From Blumeriella jaapii (lineage: Eukaryota > Ascomycota > Leotiomycetes > Helotiales > Drepanopezizaceae): a stretch of DNA of 64,000 bases. Under the pieces are notes generated by a model. That model searched no databases, was not told where the DNA came from, and saw nothing but the letters and a program-made list of their open reading frames with translations. The stretch lies in NCBI GenBank assembly GCA_009599575.1, contig VWND01000073.1, positions 1,302,001 to 1,366,000 of the forward strand, written 5' to 3'. Positions 30,691 through 41,916 of the stretch are shown here, one piece after another. The position numbers were made by a program, and so were the translations under genes. Each line of letters starts with the position of its first letter. Within the stretch, counting starts at the first letter, position 1.

Positions 30691-32250
30691 ATGGCCTCAC
30701 CCGCCGTGTCAACGCCCTCGTCCGCGGGGTCGCCTCCAGCCGTTGTGCCAGCCATCGCGCCAGCCCCCCCAGCTCTCGCCGTGGCCGTCAAGAACATCAA
30801 TGCTGCGAACATGAATGTCTTCTCCCCGCCGGGGGCGCCGACGCCCATGGTGACGCGCAAGGAATGGATCATTCCGCCGCGTCCGAAGCCCGGGCGGAAG
30901 CCCGCCACTGACACCCCGCCGACAAAGCGAAAGGCCCAAAACCGTGCTGCACAGCGGGCCTTCAGAGAGCGACGGGCCGCTAGGGTGGGCGAGCTCGAGG
31001 AACAGTTAGACGAGGTGAACAGTGAGCACCAGCGGCGAGAGGCCGACTTGCGCAGCAGGATTGGCAAGCTGGAGGCCGATATCGAGAGGTTCAGCGGCGA
31101 GATCCACTCGTGGAGAATGCGCTGTGATACTTTGGATCGGATTGCGGAGTACGAGAGGAAGCAGAAGGAGGCCGCGCTGGCAGAACTGACTTACCTACGG
31201 CATGGTGCGCGAACCACAGGAACAGATGCGGTGCCACTTCCACCCAGAAACCTCCGGCAGGTCGAGTCAAAGGCCACCGAGCCTCAACGGCTAACCGCTG
31301 CTCAGCCAGAGCCAGAGCATCTAGGATGCGGTGGGTGCACTTCCACAAGTGCCTGTGCCTGTGTTGAGCAAGTGATGGCTATCTCATCGGTAGGCTGTGG
31401 CAAGTGTAGTCTAGAGACCCGTTGCGAGTGTTTGGAAGAGACCATCATGGCTGTCAGTGACAACGCCCCGATGGAGCTGAAGAGACCAATCTCGCCCTCG
31501 GCAAAGGACTCCCAAGAGAAGCGCCCTCGATACCCAGAGCCTTCTACCCCACTTGAAATCGATTTCACGGCACAATTCTCATCCAAGCCAAACCAATCTG
31601 AAGACATTGCTATCCCCTCCAACCACCGACCGCCGGGAGAGTCATGCGGCTTCTGTGACGATGCTACCTACTGCATGTGTGCGGAAGCTGCTGCTGCTGC
31701 TACTGCTCACCAAGAAAAAGACGAAGAGAATCGGTTAGCACCTCTTCTTAACGAGGCCACTCCCCCACTCTCAGACAATGATACCGACGGCCCATCGAGA
31801 AAGCTGCCCTTCCTCCAGCCAAACCACATGCATCAGCCACTCGTCTCAGCCGCTTCAGCAAATTCCTGTGCTAACGGTCCCGGCACATGTCAACAATGCC
31901 AGGCTGATCCCAAGTCTGGTCTCTTCTGTCGCTCTCTCGCAGCTATCCGAGCATCAGGCGACAGCGTTTCAGATGGTTGCTGTGGAGGCAACTCGGGCGG
32001 CGGTGGCTGTTGCAAGTCCCTGCCCGTTGCTACTCCATCTCAGCCACCTCCAAGTCTGTCGTGTGCGGAGACATACAAGACTCTCGCTACGCACAAGAAC
32101 TTCGAACAAGCTAGTGATGAGCTGGGTACTTGGCTTGGAAGGTTGCACGCCACCCCCCCTGCCCATCCTGGGCGAGCTCCAATGGAGGTCGAGGCCGCGA
32201 GTGTGATGGGCGTGCTGAAGCTTTTTGACCGTCGGTTCGGACGAGGTTGA
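30691..32250 (+). CDS. hapX: Iron-responsive bZIP transcription factor HapX
   Basis: Single exon, 519 aa from the ATG at 30691. The CCAAT-complex-binding segment KEWIIPPRPKPGRKPA (about 58-72) lies directly before the bZIP basic region KRKAQNRAAQRAFRERR (about 79-96) and a coiled coil to about 165. Four cysteine-rich regions follow: CGGCTSTSACAC (213-224), CGKCSLETRCEC (236-247), CGFCDDATYCMC (319-330) and CANGPGTCQQC..LFC (393-413), with a further CC-rich patch near 430-441. This order (CBC-binding domain, bZIP, CRR-A to CRR-D) is that of Aspergillus HapX, which represses iron-consuming pathways in starvation and activates vacuolar iron storage in excess. A SreA-type site lies upstream. All regulatory cysteines appear intact. 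Confidence 0.96.
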   Translation: MASPAVSTPSSAGSPPAVVPAIAPAPPALAVAVKNINAANMNVFSPPGAPTPMVTRKEWIIPPRPKPGRKPATDTPPTKRKAQNRAAQRAFRERRAARVGELEEQLDEVNSEHQRREADLRSRIGKLEADIERFSGEIHSWRMRCDTLDRIAEYERKQKEAALAELTYLRHGARTTGTDAVPLPPRNLRQVESKATEPQRLTAAQPEPEHLGCGGCTSTSACACVEQVMAISSVGCGKCSLETRCECLEETIMAVSDNAPMELKRPISPSAKDSQEKRPRYPEPSTPLEIDFTAQFSSKPNQSEDIAIPSNHRPPGESCGFCDDATYCMCAEAAAAATAHQEKDEENRLAPLLNEATPPLSDNDTDGPSRKLPFLQPNHMHQPLVSAASANSCANGPGTCQQCQADPKSGLFCRSLAAIRASGDSVSDGCCGGNSGGGGCCKSLPVATPSQPPPSLSCAETYKTLATHKNFEQASDELGTWLGRLHATPPAHPGRAPMEVEAASVMGVLKLFDRRFGRG

Positions 32251-33753
32251 GCTGATAATCAGTGCTGAGGCAAGAGATCACGTCTTTTTTTGACAGCTAT
32301 ACATGAGCATAGGCTCATTCCCGCTGCAATTTCAACGAGACGTTGTAGATGGAAACCGCTCTACTTGTTATCAAGGGCGTTAGCTCCGTAAAGATTCGTC
32401 GTCGTCGAGGCTCACTCTCCCCACGATCATGGCATTTGGAGTAGTTACTTGAGTTGTACATATCACATGGAGATAGTAACTTGCTATCGCAGGCATAAAT
32501 AGCAAAAGCGCTTTTCTGCAGCTTCAACCCCGTTTCACTCTGTGATGAAAGAATGGATAACATGAAGCCTGTGGGTATGGATATGAGGTCTTGAACTCTG
32601 GTACCCGGTACGCAACGAGCTTGACCATTTCTCATTTGGGGAAGTCGGGGACGAGACTTGGGTGTTCCTTCCCACAATACACGCACGGTTATGCGAGCGC
32701 CAGAGATGAACGAACCGTGTCCGCCATTCTCTTTCCACAGTACACCTCATTACACTCAGATCATGCAGATATCATGTTCTTATACATACCACGGATCCGG
32801 TTGGTACTTCGTCTCCAACATACCACTGCTGCCCAGTGCTGTTGCGCGCATTTCTTGTCTTCAAAGACAACTACGGTTTTCGGTGTTTCACCGCAACCTG
32901 TGGCAACCGCCCACTGAAGATCTGGTGGAAAAGGCGGGTGATCCAGAGGAAAGCGAAGAACTGGGGACATCATCTACCGACTCTCTCGACCATTTTGATC
33001 GGGATGACCTGTCCAATATCTCTACCTCGGATGGGCCTTGACTTTGGGAACAGGTACCACACGGTGGAGAGTACAACTACTAAGGTAGAAGAAAATCCAA
33101 ATCCTGGCCTGCTTATATACTTGGTTCATAGGGAAAATAAGCGTTCCTAACTTCCTGAGAAATCGCCATTGAAAGCCCAGACGTAGAACTCTATCAGAGG
33201 TTTCCCCATCTCCGTCAAAGATCTCTGTGTCGCGCAAAACGACTGCCGTAAGTAAGGAAGGCTTTGTTGGGGAGAGAGTGAAGCATAGCTTGTTTCTGGT
33301 GTTGTACGCGTCGAGTTTGGTTTGGTTTTATCGACAGGCTCGATAAAAAGACCGCGTTGTTGAATTGGGCCCAAGGAAGGTTGGTGAAGTCAGAGGGCAT
33401 CGCGTTTTTTGAATTTAATTGCGTGGTGGACGCAGTTTGCTTCCTGAATTAAATGATTTGAAAAATGAAAACCGTACTCAGCTTGCTATCAAAGCATCTC
33501 GAGGTCAAACCGAAGACCGTGTTCAGCTTGTTTTAACGTCGAGAATCAGTTGCGTGGAAGTTTTTTTTTGGAATAGCTGGTAAAAGCAAAGATTGTTATG
33601 CTCTGCTTGCTATTGTCGATAGTTGTATTCTAGCAATTTTCTGTAAAGCAAAAGGTTGTACATACGGTACTTAGCTTGCTTGTCTGTAAATCGATCTCAT
33701 CTGCGAAGTTATAATCAATTGTAAGGTTAAAGATTGATTTTAATAATTACACA

Positions 33754-33778
33754 GGGGGGGGGGGGGGGGGGGGGGGGG
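33754..33778 (+). repeat. 25-base G homopolymer
   Basis: Uninterrupted G run. Such runs are hard to sequence, so the length is uncertain. Shorter ones lie at 23181 (C17) and 25499 (G16). Confidence 0.85.
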
Positions 33779-34608
33779 TGAGTGAGATAGGCCAGATACT
33801 ATAATAGAATGCAATCGTCTTTGGTTGTAAATTTGTCTGACGCAAAAGCTCTTCTATTTACAATGCAGGCTATATGCATTCAGGACCCTTGGCATCACTT
33901 GCTTGTTATACCTGCCGACAACCGACGGTAGATATTCGAAGTACATAAAGCAGATACTAAACTTCAGAGGAACTAAATAACGTGAAATTTTTCCTCGAAG
34001 TCCTGTTCTGAATGCAATGAATACCGGTCGTCGATAGACCGACCTTGGCGTTTGCACAAATCGCAAAACTTCGATATACCCTCACTTTCCCAAGCGTCGT
34101 TTTCAATCCACGAACAACGCCTTGTTTCTTTTGAAATCGCTGCAGTCCCACTGCAATAGGCTTCGATCGAACCGATCAGTGTTAGCCTTGATTACGAATC
34201 AGGAAATGTTACAAGACTATCTATCTATCGTCCCTGCGTTGGGCACCAAAGAGAAAATAGGAATGAACCTCAAAAGTAATGGTGTTAACAAAAAGCTTCT
34301 AGGACAGAGAAGCCTTACGAACCCCAACCCCTCCTAATTAAATGTAAAATCTTTGTAGTACTTACTATAAGGAAGCTTCACCGGCCAATCAATTCACCGC
34401 TTGCCTATTTAAGTAGAACTACTGTACTATCTGATATCTTGTTGGTTCTCCTCAAGCGTCATTCACAGCTTGACTGTGACGACTAGCTAACCCAAACTAA
34501 TACTAGTATGTAGAATGAATAGCTTTCACCACTAGGCCAACTTACCCCAAAAGATATAAGAGCAGAGTGGATTTCTGTTCGCTAATCTACTACGTAACGA
34601 TTACGATA

Positions 34609-34818
34609 TTAGCCGGAGCCACCATCATAACGTCGATACCACGCATCGTACAAAGTCTTAATATGCTCGTTTGGAAACTGCTTCTCAAGCTTCTCAAACC
34701 AATTATCGGAGTCGTACGGGTGTAATTTTGTACGTTGCGTTGCATGGAATTCTGCTTGTTCATCTAGCAGGTAATGGAAAGACGTGCTCGTTGCTATATT
34801 AATTCTATTGGTTAAAAC
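34609..34818 (-). pseudogene. Protein-like open remnant, identity unknown
   Basis: On the minus strand a frame is open from just after a TAG near 34819 to a TAA at 34609-34611, with no ATG at its head. The predicted residues look like a real C-terminal exon: HYLLDEQAEFHAT, HPYDSDNWFEKLEKQF, NEHIKTLYDAWYRRYDGG. It is balanced in composition (Trp, Tyr, His, acidic) although the surrounding DNA is AT-rich and non-coding. It may be a last exon with unseen upstream exons, or a leftover of a transposon or a lost gene. I do not recognise a family. Confidence 0.35.
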
Positions 34819-35487
34819 CCCCTATCGCCCTCTAGTCGGGCCAGGGATTTTATCTTTGTTCATTGGGGGCAGTACAGTACTGTACAGTCAGAACAAGCTC
34901 GTAGAAGTGATTAGTGCGAGCTATCAGCCACGTGATCCCCGACCACATCACACTTCGATTTTTATACAATTGGTAATAAACAAAAGAGTCATATAATGGG
35001 GCTATAGAATGTGGGTTATGTGGTGACGATCCTCTGACATACTAGTCTACAGTAGAATTAGTCTAGGGTGCGAATGTTTATGACGCTTGTGCTCCTGCTT
35101 TCGCCAAACTAGCTTTTTTGGCACACCGGGGCATATATTGAAAACCATGCTTTCCTCTCCTCCCTTTTCCCATCTCCTCTGCATGTCCGCTTAAATGTTA
35201 CTTAACATCATCATCAACTTTTCCCAGCTTTCTATTTTCCTGGTCTGAATCATCAGCAGCCCTTGTCGTATGCAAAACACCACCGTCCAGGCAAATCGAG
35301 AAAAGACACACGACTTGAAGAAACCGCACCCTTTAAGTCCATACACTTGACGACCATACTGCAGTATTCCCTGTAGCGAACCCACAGCTCTTTACTATCG
35401 ACTTTCTCCCCCTCTAGAGGCCCTACGATTCCAGTGATCCACAGCTTGAGCACTGAGAACCTCCTCGCTCGTTTCGTTGTCGCACGC

Positions 35488-36573
35488 ATGGCTTCTCCTC
35501 TTGCCAAGTTTGATGGGTTGGAGCTCCCTGCCGCTGCAGATTTCCACGTGCATCTCCGGGATGGCGCGATGATGGAGGCCGTCGTCCCCCTCATCCGAGT
35601 CGGCGGCGTAAACACTGTTTACGTGATGCCCAATCTGGTCCCTCCACTCACTTCCGCTTCTGCAGCAATGGCCTACAAAGACCGTCTCCAGAAGATCGAT
35701 CCAAAGGTCAATTACCTCATGACCTTGTATCTCCACGAAAGCATCACGCCCGCCATGGTCAAAGGAGCTAAAGCTCAAGGTATCAGCGGAATCAAGGTCT
35801 ATCCCGCGGGTGTTACGACCAACTCGAGCTCTGGGGTGTCTTCGTACGAGCCCTTTTATCCAGTCTTCAAGGCCATGGAGCAGTGTGGGATGGTTTTGAA
35901 CTTGCATGGGGAGTGTCCGTCTGACCAAGGCAAGAACATTACCATTCTCAACGCCGAGTCTACATTCTTGCCAACGCTGAAAGGACTTCACGAGATGTTC
36001 CCAAAGCTCAAAATCGTGCTCGAGCATTGCACGACCAGGGAAGCCGTCCAAGCGGTTAATGAATGCGGTCCCAACGTCGTGGGAACGATCACAGCACACC
36101 ATCTGTTCCTGACGGTCGATGACTGGGCCGATGACCCGTTCTGCTATTGCAAGCCAGTAGCCAAATGGCCAACTGACCGCGAGGCTCTGATCAAAGCCGC
36201 TCTCGCCGGCACTGGCAAGTTCTTCCTCGGCAGCGACTCGGCGCCACACGATGTCAAGGCAAAGACAGGTGGAACCGGCAAAACAGCCGCAGGAGTCTTC
36301 ACGCAGCCTTACATCCTCCCCCTTGTGATTGACGCTTTCGAGCAAGCTATATCACGCAAGGTTATCACTGCAGACGAAGTCACAGTGGATATTCTCAAGG
36401 GCTTTGTGGGTGGCTACGGCAGGAAATTCTACGGCCCAGAAAGCGATACCCGCAGTGAGACCGTCATCCTCAGTAAAGGACCAGAGATTATTCAGGAGTC
36501 ATTTACTGGTCGAGATTTAGAGGTCGTTCCGTTCAGGAGGGGTTGCAGCACATGGAGCGTCAAGTGGAAGTAG
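35488..36573 (+). CDS. URA4: Dihydroorotase (PyrC type)
   Basis: Third step of pyrimidine synthesis (carbamoyl-aspartate to dihydroorotate). Single exon of 361 aa from ATG 35488; the open frame extends upstream without support. Zinc ligands are in DFHVHLRDG (His20, His22). The carboxylated Lys is in GIKVYPAG (about K102). Further metal/substrate motifs are NLHGE, VLEHCTTREA, ITAHHLFLTVDDW and the catalytic Asp region LGSDSAPHD. CKPVAKWPTDREAL and GGYGRKFYG are also typical of class II dihydroorotases. Length is normal and no key residue is missing. The enzyme is separate from CAD-type fusions, as usual in fungi. Confidence 0.96.
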   Translation: MASPLAKFDGLELPAAADFHVHLRDGAMMEAVVPLIRVGGVNTVYVMPNLVPPLTSASAAMAYKDRLQKIDPKVNYLMTLYLHESITPAMVKGAKAQGISGIKVYPAGVTTNSSSGVSSYEPFYPVFKAMEQCGMVLNLHGECPSDQGKNITILNAESTFLPTLKGLHEMFPKLKIVLEHCTTREAVQAVNECGPNVVGTITAHHLFLTVDDWADDPFCYCKPVAKWPTDREALIKAALAGTGKFFLGSDSAPHDVKAKTGGTGKTAAGVFTQPYILPLVIDAFEQAISRKVITADEVTVDILKGFVGGYGRKFYGPESDTRSETVILSKGPEIIQESFTGRDLEVVPFRRGCSTWSVKWK

Positions 36574-37877
36574 ATGGGAAAGAGGTCATGCAATCTAAGC
36601 AAGCCACTTTCAGGCGCTGGAATCATTTCAGTCGGTCGCACAAAGGAGGGGAGAGACTGACCAAATAACTGTATTGCAATACAGTTGCATTTGGTTGTAG
36701 GTTGCCACGCAAGACTGTGTTCCGGTCCTTGACATACGTCACGTGCAAACCACGTGTCACAGGAACCAAATAATTCTCGAGGTTGCGGTCAAATTCGGCC
36801 TATTATCTCGGTTCATTCAGTCAAAGCTGCATCGTTAGTATGCCTTCGATCAGCCCAGCGCCCGAGTGAAAGGAGAGGTAGAAAGGCTTCGAGAAAGTAA
36901 ACAAAAAGTGGCTTCGGATGCTAATCACAGCGCCGCCCCGATCCAAGAAAGCGGACGAGCCCAAAACTTTTGATCAAGTGTCTCAAGCTCTAGTTAATCC
37001 AATAATCATTAAACCTGCTACAAGATTCTGTAGCAATTGATGCGTGTCCAGATAAATTTGGTGTAACGGTTCGGTTTCTTTGGTTCTCGTATCTATGACA
37101 TCTTACCCTTGCTAAAGCGACATGCCCTCATCTACAGTAGTTTTCTGCTCGGGTTTCCGATTAATTGTGCAAACCCTTTTATTATAAATCAGCTCCTTTT
37201 CAGAGCAACTTACGTTTCACAAAGTTGTTAATATTAAATGATGTATTATTGCTAAAATACAAAGTTTTCACTTTTCTATATCATATGACTTTTGGGTCGT
37301 CGATTGATTGAAGTTAGCCTTCAGCTGCTTTGATTGTTATTTTCTTTACAACTTCTGACTACGATAGCGACGGCGTTATATTTTCCAACTTTCACGGGTT
37401 ACGCTACGAATAATCGACCGGTCGTTTAAAAGTCCATTTCGTAAGAATGGAAAAAATAGCCTGTGAAAAACGAACAGATGGTTGGTTTGTCACGCTTTTC
37501 CCCCGAGCAGAGCTACGCATTTATCAACAACTGTACATAAGTCAGACAGCAGGAAAGAACACTGGAGGCAAAGATCAGTTTAGCAATCGTCCTATCGACT
37601 TATATGAATTGGTATTTCCCTGCCATTAAAATCTTACAGGGTTGTTGGGTTTAAACAGGCTTTAAAGTGTAAATATAACGAGACGGTCACGGGCACGGGT
37701 AAAGACTTATCCAATTGTTGTCCGGATCCGAGCTAATACTACTAACTATCTTATGGAGTTTATGATTTCCTTTTGTCTCTTCCATCGCAGCTTGTTGATT
37801 CCTCATTCTGTTTTTGTTATATACTACTGCTCGAGTGCGCAGCTCCGGATCCTTTCAATTGCTTCACAATTCCTAGA
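36574..37877. other. AT-rich intergenic region
   Basis: 1.3 kb between two same-strand genes. It has a CACGTG pair near 36740-36757 and otherwise AT-rich sequence. A 60-codon frame at 37447 has no conserved features. Confidence 0.5.
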
Positions 37878-39137
37878 ATGTCTGGTCCTGTCCGGAAAGG
37901 CCTTTCCAACATCCTCCGGAAAGAGGCAAACGACGTGGTCATCTTGTCCTCCCTCCGCACCCCCATCACCCGCTCCTACAAAGGCCACCTCAAAGATGCG
38001 TACCCCGAAGAGCTACTTGCCACCGTGCTCCGCGCCACTCTCGCGGCGAATCCCAACCTCGATCCCGTCCTGATACAAGATGTTGGCGTGGGTGTGGTGC
38101 TCTCGGAACTTGGTGGCTCGAAAGCAGGCCGAATGGCGATGAACCACATCGGGATACCCACCACGACCGCCTTCTACACTACGAATCGCGCGTGCAGCTC
38201 CGGGCTCAGTGCCATCACAAACGTCTCTCATCAGATTGCCACGGGCATGATTGACGTGGGCATCGGGGCCGGGATGGAGAGCATGACGAGGAACTACGGG
38301 TCAAAGGCGATCCCCACGGTTCTCTGGCCCGAACTTCGAAACAGCCAGGTGCAAGACGCGCGGGATTGTATCATGCCCATGGGCCTGACGAGTGAGAATG
38401 TGGCGGAACGATACGGTGTTAGCCGGGCGGATCAGGATGCGTTTGCAGTGGCATCACATCAAAGAGCCGCAAAGGCCCAGAGGGAGGGCTTGTTCGAGAA
38501 GGAGATCGTGCCAGTGCATACTCAGTACCAGGAGCTGGTGAAGGGCGAGAAAGTTGGAGACGTGCAGAAGGTGACGGTGAGCCAGGACGATGGGATCAGG
38601 TTCAATGCCAGCTTCGAGGGCATGCAGAAGTTGAAGCCGGCGTTCAAGGAGGAGGGGACATCCACCGCGGGAAACTCTTCCCAGATCTCGGATGGAGCAG
38701 CCGCGACGCTTTTGATGCGTCGAAGTACCGCCACCGAGCTCGGCCTGACCTCTTCGATTATTGGGCGCTGGGCCGGCACACAAGTCGCTGGCTGCAAACC
38801 TGACGAGATGGGAATCGGGCCAGCCGTCGCCATCCCCAAGCTGTTGGAGGACACCGGCTTGAGGACGGAGGATGTTGGGCTGTGGGAGATCAACGAGGCG
38901 TTTGCCAGTCAGGCCATCTACTGTCTACGGGCGCTGGGTTTGGAGCAGCGACTGGAGGAAGGCCGAGTGAATCCCAAGGGTGGTGCCATCGCACTGGGTC
39001 ATCCACTTGGTGCGACCGGTGCACGCATGCTGGCTGGCTTGTTGCCGGAGATGGAGAGGCAGGGACTGGAGACTGGGGTTATCTCTATGTGTATTGGGAC
39101 AGGAATGGGCATGGCCGGGTTGTTTGTGAGGGAGTAG
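37878..39137 (+). CDS. POT1: 3-ketoacyl-CoA thiolase
   Basis: Beta-oxidation thiolase, 419 aa, single exon from ATG 37878. Nucleophile Cys is in TTNRACSSGL (about C106). The other signatures are GMESMTRNYG, EINEAFASQA, NPKGGAIALGHPLGATGAR (active-site His) and CIGTGMGMAG (second Cys) near the C-terminus. The protein resembles fungal peroxisomal thiolases more than acetoacetyl-CoA thiolase. I see no C-terminal SKL-type signal (it ends LFVRE), and the N-terminus (RKGLSNILRK) is not a clear PTS2, so the compartment is uncertain. Start context is weak and an upstream in-frame start exists; the ATG chosen gives the usual family length. Confidence 0.93.
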   Translation: MSGPVRKGLSNILRKEANDVVILSSLRTPITRSYKGHLKDAYPEELLATVLRATLAANPNLDPVLIQDVGVGVVLSELGGSKAGRMAMNHIGIPTTTAFYTTNRACSSGLSAITNVSHQIATGMIDVGIGAGMESMTRNYGSKAIPTVLWPELRNSQVQDARDCIMPMGLTSENVAERYGVSRADQDAFAVASHQRAAKAQREGLFEKEIVPVHTQYQELVKGEKVGDVQKVTVSQDDGIRFNASFEGMQKLKPAFKEEGTSTAGNSSQISDGAAATLLMRRSTATELGLTSSIIGRWAGTQVAGCKPDEMGIGPAVAIPKLLEDTGLRTEDVGLWEINEAFASQAIYCLRALGLEQRLEEGRVNPKGGAIALGHPLGATGARMLAGLLPEMERQGLETGVISMCIGTGMGMAGLFVRE

Positions 39138-40031
39138 GAGGGAACAGGGGAAATGGGACGAGAGATACCATCATCAAGCTGGGACTGTCTGTTTGTCTGT
39201 CGACGAAGTTTGTTTTTCTCGCTAGCCCTTTGTTGTGCTTCGGTTAGTCAAGCGCTCGCGGTACTGTCGGGGGTTGCGATGGAAGCACAAGCACACGTGA
39301 GACATCACCACTGGGACCGTGACTCTGGTACAGTCATTGTTGATCTTGCTCTAACCTCGAGTCCAAAACAATCCATGTAACCGAACCAAACGGTGTCGTG
39401 TGTCTTATCAGCCCCCGTCCAGGCTCGCCAAGCCCCCGCCACAAGTAAACAAGCCAATCACTCTCGACCGGTCGGCTATCTATGATCTATCTACAGCTAT
39501 CTATCCCCTTCCCGTATCACTCCCGACTCGCTGCTTCGAGACTTTGGACTTTTCAGCTGGTCGGCTTATCTGTTCATCTCTCTATAAACAGTACATACGT
39601 ACCTGCTCGTACAACATTCACTCGACCACCACTTTCACATTCCCCTACCTCTTCTCCCTGTTCCATCACCAACCACTCTCCCACCCCCCCCACGGCCCAG
39701 GCACATGTCGACACCGGCTGTTTAACTCAACAAGACATGCCACCCCGAACCCACCAGAGCGACATCTGCCTGGAACTGCTAGACCAAGAAGGAGCCAGCA
39801 GTCGATAAGGGGCTTCTGGCTGGCTGGCTAGCTGGCTGGCCTCATCAACAACTGACATATCAAATATCTCACTACTACCATCTGCCGATCTGCCGGTCTG
39901 CCAGTCCGTCGCGGGGAGGGTCTCGGCCGTCGCCGTCGGCGCTATCAAGCAATAGCCTCACGCCTAGATAGTCCCAGTAGTAGCCGAGTCAACGAGGCTA
40001 CTCTTACTGAGACGAAGTGACTGCCGTCGTC
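39138..40031. other. Intergenic region / probable 5' leader
   Basis: About 890 bp. The right half is pyrimidine-rich with TCTATC, CTGGCTGG and TCTGCCGATCTGCCGGTCTGCC short repeats and probably includes the leader of the next gene. No gene is seen. Confidence 0.45.
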
Positions 40032-41483
40032 ATGCTACAACCGCGCAGCTTCCTCTTCTCGCGAGCACCGCCGCCGTCTTCCTCTGCTTCTGTTGAATCT
40101 ACCGGTCCCAGACACGAACGGCGGGAGGCAAAGAGCAGACCCGAGGCGACATCGAAAGAGACCTCAACCATGTCTTGCACCGTCTCTTCCATCGAGAGCC
40201 CGAGAGCAACAACTGCCTCCTCGCCTGTTGTGATCCCTCTCCGTGGGCAGCAGAAGGCTTTGCGTGAACGGCCCCGACCCCATCGTTCCCATGGTCCGAG
40301 AAAGACGCAGCGTGCAGAGGAACGGCAAGATGGCATCCACTCGCCAGATGCTGTTCCTCCTTCAGTAGCCGCGCTTCTCGCGCTCACCTCTATCCCTCCT
40401 CGAAAAGCCAGCAGCCTACGACGACGCAACGGGGCACCCCACCGGCTCACGGTCGACGCCATTTTGGAACACACAGAGGCCGCAGAGAAACAACTTGTCC
40501 TGACCTTGGGAAAGGGCAAGTCGCCGCTGGACTTCTTGCTCAGCCCTCCAGATGAAGACCTTGGGGTATCTCTATACGGGAGTGGCGCCGGGTCAATGCT
40601 GTCTATCAGAACTACGTCCAGCGAGTCTATATTTTCCCTCGATGGCCACTCTCTCTCCGAGAATTCACTGTCCTTCGATTCCGTCAGCACGCCAGGCTAT
40701 GGTTCACGCAGCAGGAGGCCATTGCCTTCCCGCCGGGTGTCGCCGTCGCGTCTCGCCTCACCGGATAGCCATCCCTTGTCTGAGACGGAGGGAGAGGCCG
40801 AAGAGCTGGACTTCACGGTCTTCCAGAGACCAGCAACTCTGGCCGAGAAGAAGCATGGTGCCGAACCTTGGCCGCGCAAATCCGCTCTCAAGTCGAACCT
40901 CACGGCCTCGATACGAGCCTTGCGATGTGCCGCGAGGTCGTTGTCGAACCTCAAGGCTCCCATGATGATGCCCGACAACCCTCTGCCTCCCTCGATGATT
41001 TCCATTGATTCTCAGGTCCCGTTCGGGGTCGAACGCGTGCCCCCACGGCTAGAGGATACTCCAACGCCCGCCCTGCGTCGATATCTCAACCCAACCACCA
41101 ACGCGCCCATGGAGGCTCGCGTACCGAAGTCATTTACTCAGACCATGGGATCGACGACTTGCACGGCATCGATCCAGCTGCAGACCTACAAGGTCTCTCC
41201 CTCGGCTGGCACGTCTTCACGGCATGCATCCCGGCCGGGTGCGGCAGAGGCGGCGCCGGTGACGGCGGAGCCCGTTGTCGCACGGCAGCGAGACATGCGC
41301 GAGAACAGCGACTTTATCCGCATCGCCGTCATGGAGATGCTGATGCGCAAGAAGGGGAAGCTGGACCACCAGAAACCAGGTCGTGCGCGCTGGGCGCTGC
41401 CACCACGCAAACCGCCGACTCGGCCGTACGAAATCTCGGAGGATGGAGTGCCCGTTCGGTGGAGGGCCGCTACAATGAGCTGA
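40032..41483 (+). CDS. Conserved fungal low-complexity protein, function unknown
   Basis: 483 aa, single exon from ATG 40032 (MLQPRSFLFSRAPPPSS). I do not recognise a named domain. The first 100 residues are Ser/Arg/Pro-rich. A more structured part follows (VAALLALTSIPPRK, RLTVDAILEHTEAAEKQLVL, SPLDFLLSPPDEDLG), then Ser-rich sequence, a segment RKSALKSNLTASIRALRCAARSLSN, and a C-terminus with NSDFIRIAVMEMLMRKKGKL and RARWALPPRKPPTRPYE. These sharply defined short motifs within disorder suggest a scaffold or regulator. No membrane segment or signal peptide is present. It is convergent with SPT8. Confidence 0.75.
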   Translation: MLQPRSFLFSRAPPPSSSASVESTGPRHERREAKSRPEATSKETSTMSCTVSSIESPRATTASSPVVIPLRGQQKALRERPRPHRSHGPRKTQRAEERQDGIHSPDAVPPSVAALLALTSIPPRKASSLRRRNGAPHRLTVDAILEHTEAAEKQLVLTLGKGKSPLDFLLSPPDEDLGVSLYGSGAGSMLSIRTTSSESIFSLDGHSLSENSLSFDSVSTPGYGSRSRRPLPSRRVSPSRLASPDSHPLSETEGEAEELDFTVFQRPATLAEKKHGAEPWPRKSALKSNLTASIRALRCAARSLSNLKAPMMMPDNPLPPSMISIDSQVPFGVERVPPRLEDTPTPALRRYLNPTTNAPMEARVPKSFTQTMGSTTCTASIQLQTYKVSPSAGTSSRHASRPGAAEAAPVTAEPVVARQRDMRENSDFIRIAVMEMLMRKKGKLDHQKPGRARWALPPRKPPTRPYEISEDGVPVRWRAATMS

Positions 41484-41916
41484 TGATGAGCTTAGAAGAT
41501 GTAGGTATGGATGTACAAGGTCATATACATACACATATGATATACATTGGCAGCCTTCTACTGATTGCCGGCTCTGCGCGTGCCCCGATGCCTAGTTCGC
41601 CGAGTTGCCCGGGCGAGTTTCTTGTCTATTTACAAAACAACATGGCAGGAAGTAGATAGAGACCGGAGTATGCATGTGGCCTGGACAATCTAGCTAGCTT
41701 AGATAGTGCTGCACACATTATAGCACATCTTCCTCGCTTTGAAGTACCTGTCGCCCGCTTCTGGTGCTGATGATCGACGTCGGGCCGTGTGGAAAATGGG
41801 TATTGTCGAGGTTATGACCCCCCGTCATTCAACCTACTCTGGGGCTCGAATCCAGGATGCACCGCTGAGGCTACGTCTTCCCGGGAACGATGCGAGATCT
41901 CCTCCATTGCTCTTGT
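41484..41916. other. Convergent 3' intergenic region
   Basis: 433 bp between the two convergent stops. No coding or RNA signal is seen. Confidence 0.45.

Larger units (their letters stand above)
32251..35487. other. AT-rich gene-poor region
   Basis: 3.2 kb with low GC. It contains a 25-G run at 33754-33778 and a protein-like remnant at about 34.6-34.8 kb (listed separately). Nothing else is supportable. Confidence 0.55.

Noticed and set aside
34520..34545. A-box-like GTTGGCCTAGTGG on the minus strand
   Set aside because: No B box or T arm within 100 bp, so neither a tRNA nor a SINE can be supported.
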